Part shown: positions 47,046-58,099 of the stretch, piece after piece
Position numbering within the stretch: the first letter of the stretch is position 1
Layout of the letters: every line of letters starts with the position of its first letter
The notes under the pieces: model-generated
Told to the model about the DNA's origin: nothing
Databases searched by the model: none
Seen by the model: the letters and a program-made list of their open reading frames with translations, nothing else
Position numbers and translations under genes: made by a program
Assembly: GCA_034509495.1 (NCBI GenBank)
Contig: CM067508.1
Span: forward strand, 28,448,905 to 28,512,904
Origin: Acestrorhynchus altus
Lineage: Eukaryota > Chordata > Actinopteri > Characiformes > Acestrorhynchidae
Direction of reading: 5' to 3'
Length of the DNA stretch: 64,000 nt

Positions 47046-49049
47046 CACCTGCTTCCATCCAGTTTGTATTTGAGGGAGCAGACAGTGAACTAAAGGCTGT
47101 TAGTCTACAGGTCAGAGAGTGTTAGCTTTAAGTCTAGCAGGGACACCCACTCACTTTCCTTGCTTTAGCTTTCTCATTTGCCAATTTTGAGGTACACTTA
47201 AATGGACTTTGGCACAGAAAAAGCTTTAGTCATCAGGGCTGGCTCACACACCAAGCTATTTCCCTGGTAACTAGCAGATTCTGGCACTCATGAGCATGCT
47301 CACCTCGGAAAGCTGACTGAATGATCAAAAGCACAGTATTCTCTGGAAAGGACCACTGCGTTTAGGTGCCCAAAGGCCCAAAGGCTAGGTGTATGTACAT
47401 TTTATGGGCATAAATAAAATGGCTGAAGATTGTTACATAATAGTTTTGGGCTTTTCCATTTGTGTTCTGGTTAAGCTGGATTTTCTTGAAAAAACATTGG
47501 AAGTGGAATCATTATTCAACTATGCCAAGATAAACACAGTTCTCTTTTCGAAAGCACCTTTAAATAGTATTGCAATTTTGTGCCATATCCCGACCTTCAA
47601 GCCCTTTCCATAACATGATCATAATTTCACTTTCACCTCCCAGTCCTGCAATGCAAAGCATTCTGATATCCTGCTGGAATGTATTTCACATTTGCTAATT
47701 TGACAACCAAATTCCAGCCGTCTGGAACAGGGCAAGGACAAAACCAAGGGTACTGCACATCCCCACTCACTTATGGTGAAAGCTGTCCTCAGTGGAGCTG
47801 ATGGTCTTCGGCGCACCCTGGACAGAACAGAGCTGAGCGAAGAAGCCCCATAATAAACCTGGAATAAGGGCAAGAACTCATCCATCCACTCGCTCTTTTT
47901 CTCCCGCAGTACATCTCAGGCCACAAAAGGGTTTTCCTGCATCTCAAATTCTGCTCTCATTAGACGTGTTCTCTCAGAGCCACAGCTCCACGCTGAAGAT
48001 TCAGAGACTTAATGCATTATACATGTAGGCCAGTTCCAAATCCAGATAGCTGAGAGTACTACTGATGTCTGCCATAGTAATGCTCTGACCACTGCTCAAA
48101 TTTTCTTAAGATAGCAATGAAAGATTAAACTGACATGCCTTATATTATGCATGGTCTGATATTCGAGGTTCGAGGGAACTGACATTTACAGACTTGCAAT
48201 ATCTGAGTGTGTTAAAAAAAATAACCAACTCTAACTTGATGAGGTGAAACATCTTGGGATTGTGGAGCTGCCACTATATGACAAAAGAAACGGTGCAAAA
48301 ATGGGATTCACAATTGAAACATCTGAAGAAGAAAAAAAAAACGAGTTCTTTCGGGCATCATTAAAAGCCAACACCAATTAAAACAGTGCACAAAGTCTGG
48401 TTGGCTGTACGCAGTGACGGTGCTCTGTTTCACTAACCTTATGTATCATGTTATTCAGTGTTGAAATACTGTTGCGTGTTGAACGCACATGAGCCAAGGA
48501 AAGGTGGACAAAGAAAAAGTGAAGGTCTGGTATCTGCTGACCTGGCTATTAAGTCAGCCGTGTTGACACAATTGTAAAGATACTCTCATACAGATATGAA
48601 CCAACAACACTCGGCTGTTGTTGTTGAGTCTGGGCCTATTCCCCCCCCTTTTCTCGAGATAAAAAAGCAGCGTTTTTATGGCAACAGTAATAACTGGCAA
48701 TACAGGAGGAGAATGTAAGAATGGTCAGCAGTGTTGAAAGCAACTGCACACCACTGTTCTCACTCACACTCAATGTTGAAATGTGCAGAGCTGCAGAGTG
48801 TGAAGAGTTTGGCAAACCAAGACAAACTGAGCTGGACCACCATCATCTGCCTCACATTTGGGTCACACAGGATACACTTCAGACAGGCATCCAAGCAGTT
48901 ACTGGCATCCAAGGGTTGCGCAAAAGAGCTCATGAAGTTGAAGTCTCCTGAATGAAGCCCAGTTCTCCTTCACTTCAAAAAATAGCTGATCCAACTTATT
49001 GTTAGGCCTTTCGTGAGGAACAAAACCTAATGGCTCATCTCAAACAGCT
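47046..49049. other. Mostly unique sequence, no gene seen
   Basis: 47,620-48,020 has balanced composition and a polypyrimidine-AG sequence (CTTTTTCTCCCGCAG, about 47,894-47,908). I do not call it an exon: no domain follows and stops are near in two of three frames. Otherwise A/T-rich single-copy DNA. Confidence 0.45.
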
Positions 49050-49260
49050 ACCTACTCCCTACAGAGTGCACTACATAGTTCATGAAACTCTGATTTCTGT
49101 GCCTAAATAATACATTAAGTGTTAAACAGGGAATAACACAGACTGTGTTTGAATATAAATGACTTTATATTGAATATATAATGCCCTATGTGGATGCCGA
49201 AACTACTATTTCATGACCTACTTAGTGCACTACATAGGGTGCATGGAATTGTTTTATATA
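49050..49260. mobile_element. GTGCACTACATAG inverted-repeat element
   Basis: CCCTACAGAGTGCACTACAT near 49,057 and AGTGCACTACATAGGGTGC near 49,224 contain the same palindromic GTGCAC core with CTACATAG flanks. The A/T-rich interior is of the kind seen in small non-autonomous DNA elements. Boundaries approximate. Confidence 0.4.
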
Positions 49261-51174
49261 TTCAGTTCAAAAGATTTTTTTTTTGCAAAACAGAACTCTG
49301 AAAACATACAACCTGTCTGCTGTGCATAATGTTTTACATGTGAATATTTTTGTGTGTAACATGTTATGGACTTTAGGCATAAAAAAAAAAAAACATGTAC
49401 ACAAACTCAGATCCCTAGGAATGTGAAGTTATGGGCAGATTCAAGCATTTTTTTTATGGATCATCTAAATATTTTACGACAGGTTCAGTTCAAATCCATT
49501 GTTTTCACCACTGTGTTCAATGGCATCCTCTAAGCTTTAGAACAAACATTATTCCCAGTGAAGAGCATTCACAAACGTAACACACACTACGTACACACAT
49601 GCATTTACCACAGTTTAAGTAATTTGTTTTTTTCACATCAGTACAAGATATCAGTTCAGAGTGTGTAGAACTATATAAACACCAGACGTGAAGTGATTTC
49701 ACTGCAGCATTTTCAGTAACTAGGAGTCCAATTATTATTCAAGTCAGTCAGACTATATAAAAAACTGAGTCCGGAACATAAAATGACATCATTAGTTAGT
49801 TGAACGCATTGAAATGTTAAAAAAAAAAAAAGAAAACATGGGATTGTACCAATTGCAGCTCATACCCTTAACATGATTTGGGAGAAGCAACCTTCCAATA
49901 GGATGAGCAGAAAAACGCATTATGATTAAGTTCATGTTTCTGTAAGTGACCCTTAGTGAAAGAATTGCTGCTCCAGGGGGAGACGCCACAAAGTCATACA
50001 GTCAATACCATGTGAAACTGCCTATGAAAACTTTTGATTGGCAGTTTAAGCCTGAACTATGTTTTCAATTCGGAGCTTAACAACTCTGCAGCTGCACCTC
50101 ATAAAGTCCAATTCCCTGACCTGGAGAAGAGCACGCTGTGTTGACTTTAATATGATCTGAAGAAGAAGTGATAACATGAGAGCTGTAAATGCTGGTGATT
50201 AATCGTTATTAATCGTTATCAGAATGCTCAGAAATATCATTCTTTTGTATTACAGGTTAAGCCTGTAACATTCTAGGAACATGCAAACGTATGACATAAT
50301 TATGGTTTATATCGCAACATTATTCAAATGTTCCTCACGCAATCTTTCCTGGACAAGAAAAGCTTTATGGAGGATGTCAAAATGTCATGTCATGTGACAG
50401 AAATACAAATTAAGTACATAACATAAACATTTATAAAATAAATGAGCACATTACCTTTACCAATTTATAAGATTTTGAAATCCACAAAACCCCCACAATA
50501 ATAATCACAGTGGAAATGCTGTCCTGTGACGTGACATAGATGATCAAGATTTTTGATGGACAACTATAAGGGTTCTTTGGTCAAACAAGAATCCGAGAGT
50601 CCCTCAGGTATTTGGCTGTGATGTGAAGTTTAAACTGCAATTTTATGTTTTGTATTAATTTCGTAAAATTGTACATCTTACTTTAAATTATTACTGCATT
50701 TTTGTTAGTCCTGTGATGTGACAGCTCTACTTTGAGAAACTTTAAATACTTTTGTTTTTTTAATTACTTGAGTACTTGACTACATTGATTTCATTTTTAT
50801 CACTTTCACCTCCATCTGACAAGCACCCATAAAAAAATAATCCTTACTAGATTGTAAAAAAAAAAAAAAATAAATAAATAAATAAAATAAAGTTTCAAGG
50901 AGAAAACACTAGAAAAGAAACAAAAGTTGTGCCATTCAGATAACAGTCTCCTTATCAGCTGTTTTTGGAAGAGTATTTAAACATGGAATAGAACATTTTC
51001 TGACTTTACCAGTTAATATTTGAACTTATGTTACATTACAATTAGATCACGTCTACAAAATGTGAAAAGGAAGGAACGTCCAGAGAACCTAGCTAACATA
51101 AGATACCATACGATAACAGATAAGAGCTTTAAAACCCACAATAAATCAATTATTAAGTGTTTAGGTAGTAGGGT
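49261..51174. other. Unique sequence, no gene seen
   Basis: A runs at 49,381 and 49,819 and an A-rich/(AAAT)n tract at about 50,857-50,890, possibly a retroposon tail, though no body is recognisable upstream. Confidence 0.45.
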
Positions 51175-52229
51175 GAGGATGATGTAGATTATGAAGATGA
51201 TGAGGATAGGGAGGATGATGAGGATGATGGAGATGGTGAGGGTGATGAAGATGGGAAGGATGAGGATGGTGACGATGATGAGAGGGTGAGGAGGATAAGG
51301 GTGTGAGGGTGATGAGAGGGTGAGGAGGATGAGGATGGTGAGGGTGATGAGAGGGTGAGCAGGATGAGGGTGTGAGGGTGATGAGAGGGCGAGGAGGATG
51401 AGGGTGTGAGGGTGATGAGAGGGCGAGGAGGATGAGGATATGAGGGTGATGAGAGGGAGAGGAGGATGAGGATGGTGAGGTTGATGAGAGGGTGAGGAGG
51501 ATGAGGGTGTGAGGGTGATGAGAGGGCGAGGAGGATGAGGGTGTGAGGGTGATGAGAGGGCGAGGAGGATGAAGATGTGAGGGTGATGAGAGGGCGAGGA
51601 GGATGAGGATGTGAGGGTAATGAGAGGGAGAGGAGGATGTGGATGGTGAGGTTGATGAGAGGGTGAGGAGGATGAGGGTGGTGAGGGTGATGAGGGCAAT
51701 GAGGATGAGGATGGTGAGGGTGATGTGAGGGTGAGGAGGATGAGGAGGTGAGGGTGATGATAAGGTGAGGAGGATGAGGACGTGAGGGTGATGTTAAGGC
51801 GAGAAGGATGAGAATGTGAGGGTGATGAGAGGGCAAGAAGATGAGGATGGTGAGGGTGATGAGAGGGTGATGAGAGGGTAAGGAGGATGAGGATGGTGAG
51901 GAGGATGAGTGTGATGAGAGGGCGAGGAGGATGAGGATGGTGAGGAGGATGAGAGTGATGAGAGGGCGAGGAGGATGAGGATGGTGAGGGTGATGAGAGG
52001 GGGAGGAGGATGAGGATGTGAGGGTGATGAGAGGGTGATGAGAGGGTAAGGAGGATGAGGATGGTGAGGAGGATGAGGGTGATGAGAGGGCGAGGAGGAT
52101 GAGGATGGTGAGGGTGATGAGAGGGTAAGGAGGATGAGGATGGTGAGGATGATGTGAGGGTGAGGAGGATGGGGGTGATGAGAAGGCGAGGAGGATGAGG
52201 ATGTGAGGGTGATGGAGATGGTGGGGATG

Positions 52230-52230
<1 letters not shown>
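51175..52230. repeat. Purine-rich 34-bp minisatellite, about 1.05 kb
   Basis: The best-preserved units (about 51,375-51,600) are 34 bases built from GATGAGAGGGCGAGGAGGAT followed by GAGGGTGTGAGGGT. Variants substitute GGATGGTGAG for the second part. The plus strand is almost free of C. Three 34-bp units equal 102 bp, so a reading frame can pass through with a 34-residue superperiod. That explains the long minus-strand frames (51,031-51,836; Ser/Pro/His-rich). No evidence that they are genes. Confidence 0.95.

Positions 52231-52232
<2 letters not shown>

Positions 52233-52313
<81 letters not shown>
52233..52313. repeat. (TG)n microsatellite
   Basis: About 40 perfect TG units between the minisatellite and the CpG-rich block. 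Confidence 0.97.
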
Positions 52314-52314
<1 letters not shown>

Positions 52315-52379
52315 TCAGTGTTTGCAGTTGTTAGTGTGGAGTTGAGTCACTGGGGTCTGAGATGTGCTGCTGGCTGGAG

Positions 52380-52802
52380 ATGTGCGGATGAACAGAGTGA
52401 ACGGAGGAATAAACAGAGACGAAGTGGACGAGTGCGGAGAATCTTACAGCAGGTGGGAGTCGCTCCGGCAGAAATAAAGACAGTCTTGCCTCTGTTTTTT
52501 CGGAGGAAATCCTGACTGAGGGCTGAATAAAAGTGCTTTCTTACCGTCGGAGCGGCTCGGCGGGGTGTGAGGAGGAGCCGACACTGGCATCTTCAACTCC
52601 CGAGCCGCTGCTCCATCCTGCGCGCGCAGAGGCAGAGAGGCAGAGAGGCAGGATGCCGGACTCGCCGAGGCAGCGCGCGCGCGATCGGACGTTGAGGTTG
52701 AAAGAGCCGCTCTGATCTTCAGCTCCCGACACTGCAGTCTGTTACAGCGCGGAGTCGGACCACGATACAGCCGAGGCTTCCTCGCCTCTCTGCTGCCTCC
52801 TC

Positions 52803-52867
<65 letters not shown>

Positions 52868-52931
52868 GCTGACTGAGGGAGAATACCGAGGAGCCTCCGT
52901 GTGAGCCTCAGCTCAGTTCAGCTCAGGCAAG
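52380..52931 (+). promoter_or_regulatory. CpG island with probable promoter and 5' non-coding exon
   Basis: The only CpG-dense stretch in the window. It includes GAGCGGCTCGGCGGGGTG near 52,551, GCGCGCGCAG near 52,620 and GCAGCGCGCGCGCGATCGGA near 52,671. A TATA-like AATAAAAG lies at 52,526-52,533. An ATG at 52,653 opens a frame of only 20 codons ending at 52,715, i.e. an upstream ORF at most. A (TC)n tract follows, then AGGCAAG|GTAAAG, a strong splice donor, at 52,931/52,932; a second possible donor is CAG|GTGGGA at 52,452/52,453. I infer a plus-strand first exon that is untranslated, with coding exons outside the window. The gene's identity cannot be told. A minus-strand or bidirectional start is possible. 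Confidence 0.6.
52806..52863. repeat. (TC)n microsatellite inside the CpG-island region
   Basis: About 29 perfect TC units, inside the inferred 5' exon. Confidence 0.96.
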
Positions 52932-53624
52932 GTAAAGCGGTCCAGCAGCCAGAGTCAGCTTCACAGCCTGGACCACAACACAGATACAGCTCCAACACAC
53001 TGCAAAGCATTGTAACGACTAGAATAAAGCCCTGGAAAGGAACAGTGCATGGTGTTTACAGTTTCAGTTGTCCAAAAGACAAATGATAAATGTGATAAAA
53101 AAAAAAGAAGAAGAAAAGAATTAAAAAAGAAAAAGAAAAAAAGAAATGAATGGTAATTATATGCAATTACATTTAATAACATGATCAACCAGGGATGCAT
53201 GATCTGGGCCACTGAAATAATCATCCTCAACAGAACAATCAGGGTCCCAGCAGTACCAGGATTTGACCATCGCAGGTTCAAATCCCACTGCTTGCCATCG
53301 GCAGCCACAGCCTTAGAAAGCAATATTGGTCAGAGCATGCAGGTCAGTGCAGGTCTGTTAGCTGTTATATCAGAGCTGGGAACCCAACGCTTTCCTCTAA
53401 GCAACTTGGCTGCCCAGCAATGATGCCAGAGGTGGACTGAATCAGTTTAAACACTCATCTTCATCAAAAAATTAAATAAATAAAAAAAAATCACAGGAAC
53501 CTCAACACCAATGTGTGCATGTTGCATTATACTCAACACCTTACTGAGAGACACGACTTCTTTAAGGATATGTCTGATTTAATTTTAAAGAGTATGAGTG
53601 GGTCATTTGTGTGGAAATGGTTTG
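52932..53624. other. Inferred start of first intron; no exon seen
   Basis: Begins with GTAAAG. Holds an A/G-rich stretch at 53,095-53,150. Nothing coding recognised. Confidence 0.4.
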
Positions 53625-53965
53625 GTTTCTGGATGGATGACGCTCAACGCAGTACAGTCTTGTGCAAATTATGGTGTAGAAACATAGCGTTTACAGCACG
53701 ATCCCTTTCCTTCACCATTTTGATGAACATCATCCAGTAAAACAACAAAGTGCAATCGTATTGTGTTTATTATTAAATGTGTTTATTGTGTACTGCTTAG
53801 GTACACATTTCCATATTTCACTATTTAAATATAGCATGCTTTGATTTTGGTGTTACAAATTAATACTGATACGTAAACAGTGTACTGTCATGTTATATTA
53901 TTTCATGTATACGTCAATATGTCTCTAAAGCATATCAAGATATATGCTCATATTTCCCAGCCCGT
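53625..53965. mobile_element. A/T-rich DNA element fragment
   Basis: GACGCTCAACGCAGTACAGT near 53,639 matches the 41.89-kb segment (two differences over 20). CAAGATATATGCTCATATTT followed by CCCAGCCC (about 53,936-53,964) resembles the terminus of the GGGCGATAT-type family. Confidence 0.4.
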
Positions 53966-54114
53966 GTTTGATAGGGTCTACTAATTTAATTTTATAGAGT
54001 AATAATTCAGAGTATTTTGTTTCTTTCAATTGCTGTTTGGTTTGGAAATATATGGAAGCAGATAATAAAGAAAGTGCACAGAATTATGCTAAGAGCATCA
54101 AAATTCATTAGTTG

Positions 54115-54846
54115 TAAACTTCCTGCATTGAATTCTATATAGAGACCTCCAAGATTGTATAGATACACAGATCTGGGGAAGGGTACAGAAACATTTCTGT
54201 TGAATTGAAGGTCCCAGTGAGCACAGTGGCCTCCATCTGCCCCCAAGTTCCTAGAGCTGGCTGCCTGGCCAAACTGAGTGATTGTGGTAAGAAGGCCTTA
54301 ATCAGGAAGGTGACCAGGAACAGTCACGAATAGTCACTCTGACAGAGCTCCAACATTGCTCTGTGGAGAGAGGAGAACCTTCTAGAAGGACAACCATTTC
54401 GGCAGCTCTCCAGGCATGTATGGCATGTGTGGCCAGACAGAAGCCACACCTGAGTAAAAAGCACATGACAGCCCATCTGGAGCCAAAAGGCACCTAAAGA
54501 ACCACTCAAGGACATTCACAGAGCTCAGACTTGAACTCAATTGAACATCCCTGGAGATATCTAAAAATGGCTGTGCATAAACACTCCCCATCCAATTGAT
54601 GGATCTGGAGAGGTTCTGCAAAGAAGAATGGGAGAAGCTTCCCAAAAACAGGTGCCAAGCTCGTAGCATCAAACTCAAAAAGAAGGCTATAATTGCTGCT
54701 AAAGGTGCTTCAACAAAGTATTGAACAATGGTTGTGAATACTTCTGCATGTAATATATTTCTGTGTTTGATTTGGAATAAATTCGCCAACATAACAAAAT
54801 GTGCAAAGTGTGAAGTGCTGGGAATACATTCCAGATGCACTGTACA
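54115..54846 (+). pseudogene. Tc1-type transposon, internally deleted
   Basis: 5' part: AGATCTGGGGAAGGGTACAG, TTGAAGGTCCCAGTGAGCAC, AGTGGCCTCCATCTGCCC, CTAGAGCTGGCTGCCTGGCC, TCACTCTGACAGAGCTCCAA, GGAGAACCTTCTAGAAGGAC and GACAGCCCATCTGGAGCC encode the DNA-binding half. Near 54,492-54,525 it jumps directly to the 3' part: GACTTGAACTCAATTGAACA, GAAGAATGGGAGAAGCTTCC, GGTGCTTCAACAAAGTATTG, then GATGCACTGTAC at the 3' terminus. The catalytic core (first two acidic residues) is missing, and frameshifts occur in the remainder. The 5' terminal repeat is not recognisable. It belongs to the vertebrate Tc1 lineage whose ends begin with TACAGTGCAT. Confidence 0.88.
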
Positions 54847-54926
54847 GACAAACAAACAACCTCTTGTAGGAGGTTTAGGTCATTATGGGTCAGAACAGAA
54901 CACCTTAAATGGAGTATTTCCCCAAA

Positions 54927-55325
54927 GCCATAAAATTGATCAATGCACTTTTTTTTGCATTGAAGGTCCCCATTGTGCTGTCAGAACAGATCTGTCAAGG
55001 TCTGGACTCCATAAGTCTTCTGAAGGTGTCCTGTGGTATCTGGAACCCAGAATTTAGTAGCAGATCCTTTAAATTCTGTACTGACCATTGCATACTGGAA
55101 ACATCCCACACAGTACCAAGTAGTCTAGTAGACACAATTTGGCCCTCATGTGGCTCCTTTTCATAAGCTTACCTATATTTCCTGTTTCCAATACATCAAC
55201 CTTAAAAACTGTTAACTTACTGACTAATATTTAGGTCATGTACCTTGACAGATGCCATTGTTACCAGATAACCAACGTGAAGCAGTGTACCTTTACCTGT
55301 TTTAATTTTATGGCTGATCAATGTA
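54927..55325 (-). mobile_element. Second Tc1-type element, internally deleted (MITE-like)
   Basis: The termini are inverted: GCCATAAAATTGATCAATGC at about 54,929 and TTTTATGGCTGATCAATGTA at about 55,306-55,325. The interior joins GTGGTATCTGGAACCCAGAA and GCAGATCCTTTAAATTCTGT (end of the transposase gene) directly to TACTGACCATTGCATACTGG, ACAATTTGGCCCTCATGTGG and a 5'-untranslated-type segment. About 400 bp remain of a roughly 1.3-kb element. Distinct family from its neighbour 80 bp upstream. Confidence 0.75.
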
Positions 55326-55436
55326 TCTAATATTTATTTGTTGATGGAATAACAGGTTAAAAGCCATTTCAACATTCATTAAAAGGCATATGTACAACAC
55401 ATTACTGTGACAGAACAATCGTCAAATTAGTTCTCT

Positions 55437-55960
55437 AGGGTTGGGTACCTTTTAAAGGTACCAACCAAATTACATTGATATTGCCAAGTACCGGTTCACA
55501 TCAGATCAATTGGTGCCCAATCTCAGTACAAGCGTAACACAGTGAGGGCAGTGGTGAACCGAAATCACAAAAACCATCCCTCACAACAGCCGCTGCCTAT
55601 GTTAGCAGCATGCTGCAGCTACTACTGATGAAACACACAGGTGAACCAGGGATTCACTGCCAAAGGTTGAACATAATGGTCTGGAATACAATTTTTCACA
55701 CCATTTATTCAAGTCATACATTGACATTTGCAGCTTGTAATCCAACACAAGACAAAACGGAAACCCGGGGACGTGTGCATCGTCCGACCTGAACCATTGC
55801 AGAAAGCTTCTGAAGGTGGCTCACACTAAACCAAAGCTGCTGTAAAATGTGTAAAACTCATAAAGACTCTGATCTGATCTCACACTAATGTGATCCACAC
55901 TAAGAGGACATCAGAATACTGTGGAATTAGCCAACACCACTAACAGCAGAGAAACTAACT
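55437..55960 (+). mobile_element. hAT-like non-autonomous element
   Basis: Opens AGGGTTGGGTACCTTTTAAA with GGTACCAACC and CAAGTACCGGTTC motifs. The interior shares TGTTAGCAGCATGC, AGCTACTACTGATGA and CACAGGTGAAC with 15.8 kb, then GAAGGTGGCTCACACTAAAC and CTGATCTGATCTCACACTAA. The 3' terminus is not clear. hAT assignment is by resemblance; no transposase. Confidence 0.6.
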
Positions 55961-57235
55961 GGTCTGGCTTTATATGATGGTGAGGATTCACCAAGCATGA
56001 CCAGACATCGATAGTGAATCACTCTAGAATGTAAAATCCACACAAAACACAAATATATGGCCATGTATTTCTTTATATCCAAGAAATGTTTACATTATTT
56101 TGTTTAATTTCAAAATATATTTCAAAGAACTGCTAGAGAATTGCCATTTGTACACACTCAAATGTATTTATAAATCTATTTTACATATGGGATAATTGTT
56201 TAAATATAATGTGTAAAAAACAAATGTCACTTGTTGCATTTCACACTGAAGTTAAGTAACCACTTCTTTGCTGATTGATTAAAGGACATGTGCACAATTT
56301 CAGTTCATTACAATTCATTACACTACAATTCAGTGAACATCTCCTCACTGTCCTCTAATTCTCCTGTCTTTTTTCTGTACAATGGAAAAAAGTCCAATGT
56401 TTATACTCAGCCATGTAAATGGGGATTAAACAGAAGCTGCTAGACCTGACTATTTCAGCAGGGGGCGTTCCTACCCATTCACAGATGGTAAAAGAGGGAT
56501 GGACCATTGCACACACAAGTAGAGATGGCAGAGAAACAGCCGAAAAGGAAAAGGTAAGATGATCAAAACTTTGTTTATATCTGGAAGGTGTGCTTACCTT
56601 GGCAACACATGTTCATTAATTTTGGGGGTGGAGCTTCTGAAGGAGCACAGAAGGGATGGATGTGGTTGTGGTGTTGTTGAATTCAAATATCAACAGTTGT
56701 TCAACAATGGTTTCCTACAATTGTGCTAATTTCCTTTCATTGGCAGAACAGTCACAACAGATAGTAAATTTGTTCATGTGTGAAATTCATGTGATTTCTC
56801 AGGGAACAATTTGAAAATGGGTCTGTTCTCCTGATATGCTTTTCTTAACCAAGACCTGCATATTATCTCAGTATGCACACACCCACCCCTTAATTTAACC
56901 ATAAAGGATTTCATCTTATCTCCACGTATCTTGATCTGTGAAGGTCGAGGGAGAATTCAGACTGAGCAGGAATGTTTGGGATTCTGTTCGGCACTTCTTT
57001 TAGGGTATAATTACATGTCTTACCTGTACGATCTGTACTGTGCAAGAAGACATTTTCCCTCCAAAGCCTGGTTTGTTCGATTGTGATTGCCTCATACTGT
57101 GCTTGAGCATGGTACAGTGAACTGTACCTGGGCCCATTTACACTGGCTCATCGTGGTTCACCTGAACTCAGGTGTGGTACATATGTAGGTTGATCAAACA
57201 TGATATCAGTGACACCAAAAAGGTTCCCTATCCTC
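55961..57235. other. Unique sequence, no gene seen
   Basis: Nothing recognised. Confidence 0.45.
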
Positions 57236-57372
57236 AGCACCCAGGGAGCAGCGGGTGAGTTCAGCGCCTTGCTCAAGGCACTTCAACCATGTCCTGCCGG
57301 TTCAGAGATTCAAACCAGCAACCTTCCAGACGCAAGGCTGGTTCCCTCACCACCAGGCCACGGCTGTTCCAA
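57236..57372 (-). mobile_element. tRNA-derived SINE head (second family)
   Basis: Reverse complement reads CCGTGGCCTGGTGGTGAGGG (A-box-like TGGCCTGGTGG), then GGTTGCTGGTTTGAATCTCT (degenerate B box GGTTTGAATC), then GGACATGGTTGAAGTGCCTT and GAGCAAGGCGCTGAAC. A- and B-box spacing and order fit a Pol III promoter of a tRNA-related SINE. Confidence 0.65.
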
Positions 57373-58015
57373 GCAGTGTGGGGTTTGAACCTCCATGGGG
57401 GCGTGTCACGCTTCAAAGGCGAGTGAGCTACTGCGTCAACCATAGCTCAGTTGTAGTGGGTTCCAAAAACAGAGCGCAATCCAACTTTAAGTGCTCTTTA
57501 CTAATCCTCGAATGCACAGCTAAAAGTAGTACAAACAGCATCAGACATGGAATACCCTCCTTTCATTATTTGTTAGAGGGAACTCAACCAAGGAGTATGC
57601 TGGTCCACCGTCCCCCAGCTCTGTAGCCCTTGCACTGTAATGAGCTCACATACATAACAATTTGTTAGAAACCATTCAGTGCAGTGACTTTCGGATACAG
57701 CTACCGTGTTGCCTAATCAATAAATCAATACCCACCCCAAATAAGCCACAAAGGAAATACGACCTGCACTGACCACACTATCTGGACTGTGCATGTGTAT
57801 TCATTTTAACATCTCGACTCATTTTAATAATAAAGTTCTTCTGGATAGAATGAGAGAACGGGCAGGGAGTAGTCCCTGGATTTGGGAAACTTCAGTACAG
57901 GGAATGGCAAACATCTGTGTCCTAGCACAGGTTCTGTGTTCATCCATTAATTGTTTAACCACAGATAATGAAGAAGAGAATAACTAATGTTATTGGTAAG
58001 AGTAATAACTCTAAT

Positions 58016-58019
<4 letters not shown>
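57373..58019. other. Unique sequence, no gene seen
   Basis: Nothing recognised. Confidence 0.45.
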
Positions 58020-58098
<79 letters not shown>

Positions 58099-58099
58099 A
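58020..58099. repeat. (TTA)n(TTG)n compound microsatellite
   Basis: About 13 TTA units switching cleanly to about 13 TTG units at 58,060. Confidence 0.96.

Noticed and set aside
47880..48015. Possible 3' splice site (CTTTTTCTCCCGCAG) with an internal exon
   Set aside because: The downstream frame has no recognisable domain and closes within about 30 codons; no donor supports it.
51031..51836. Long minus-strand open frames (215 and 222 codons), Ser/Pro/His-rich
   Set aside because: They are translations of the 34-bp minisatellite. Two overlapping frames are open at once, as expected for a C-poor repeat whose complement lacks stops. No start, splice or domain context.
52541..52732. Minus-strand 63-codon and plus-strand 60-codon frames in the CpG island
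   Set aside because: CpG islands are stop-poor; both overlap and neither has a domain. Treated as untranslated exon and promoter.
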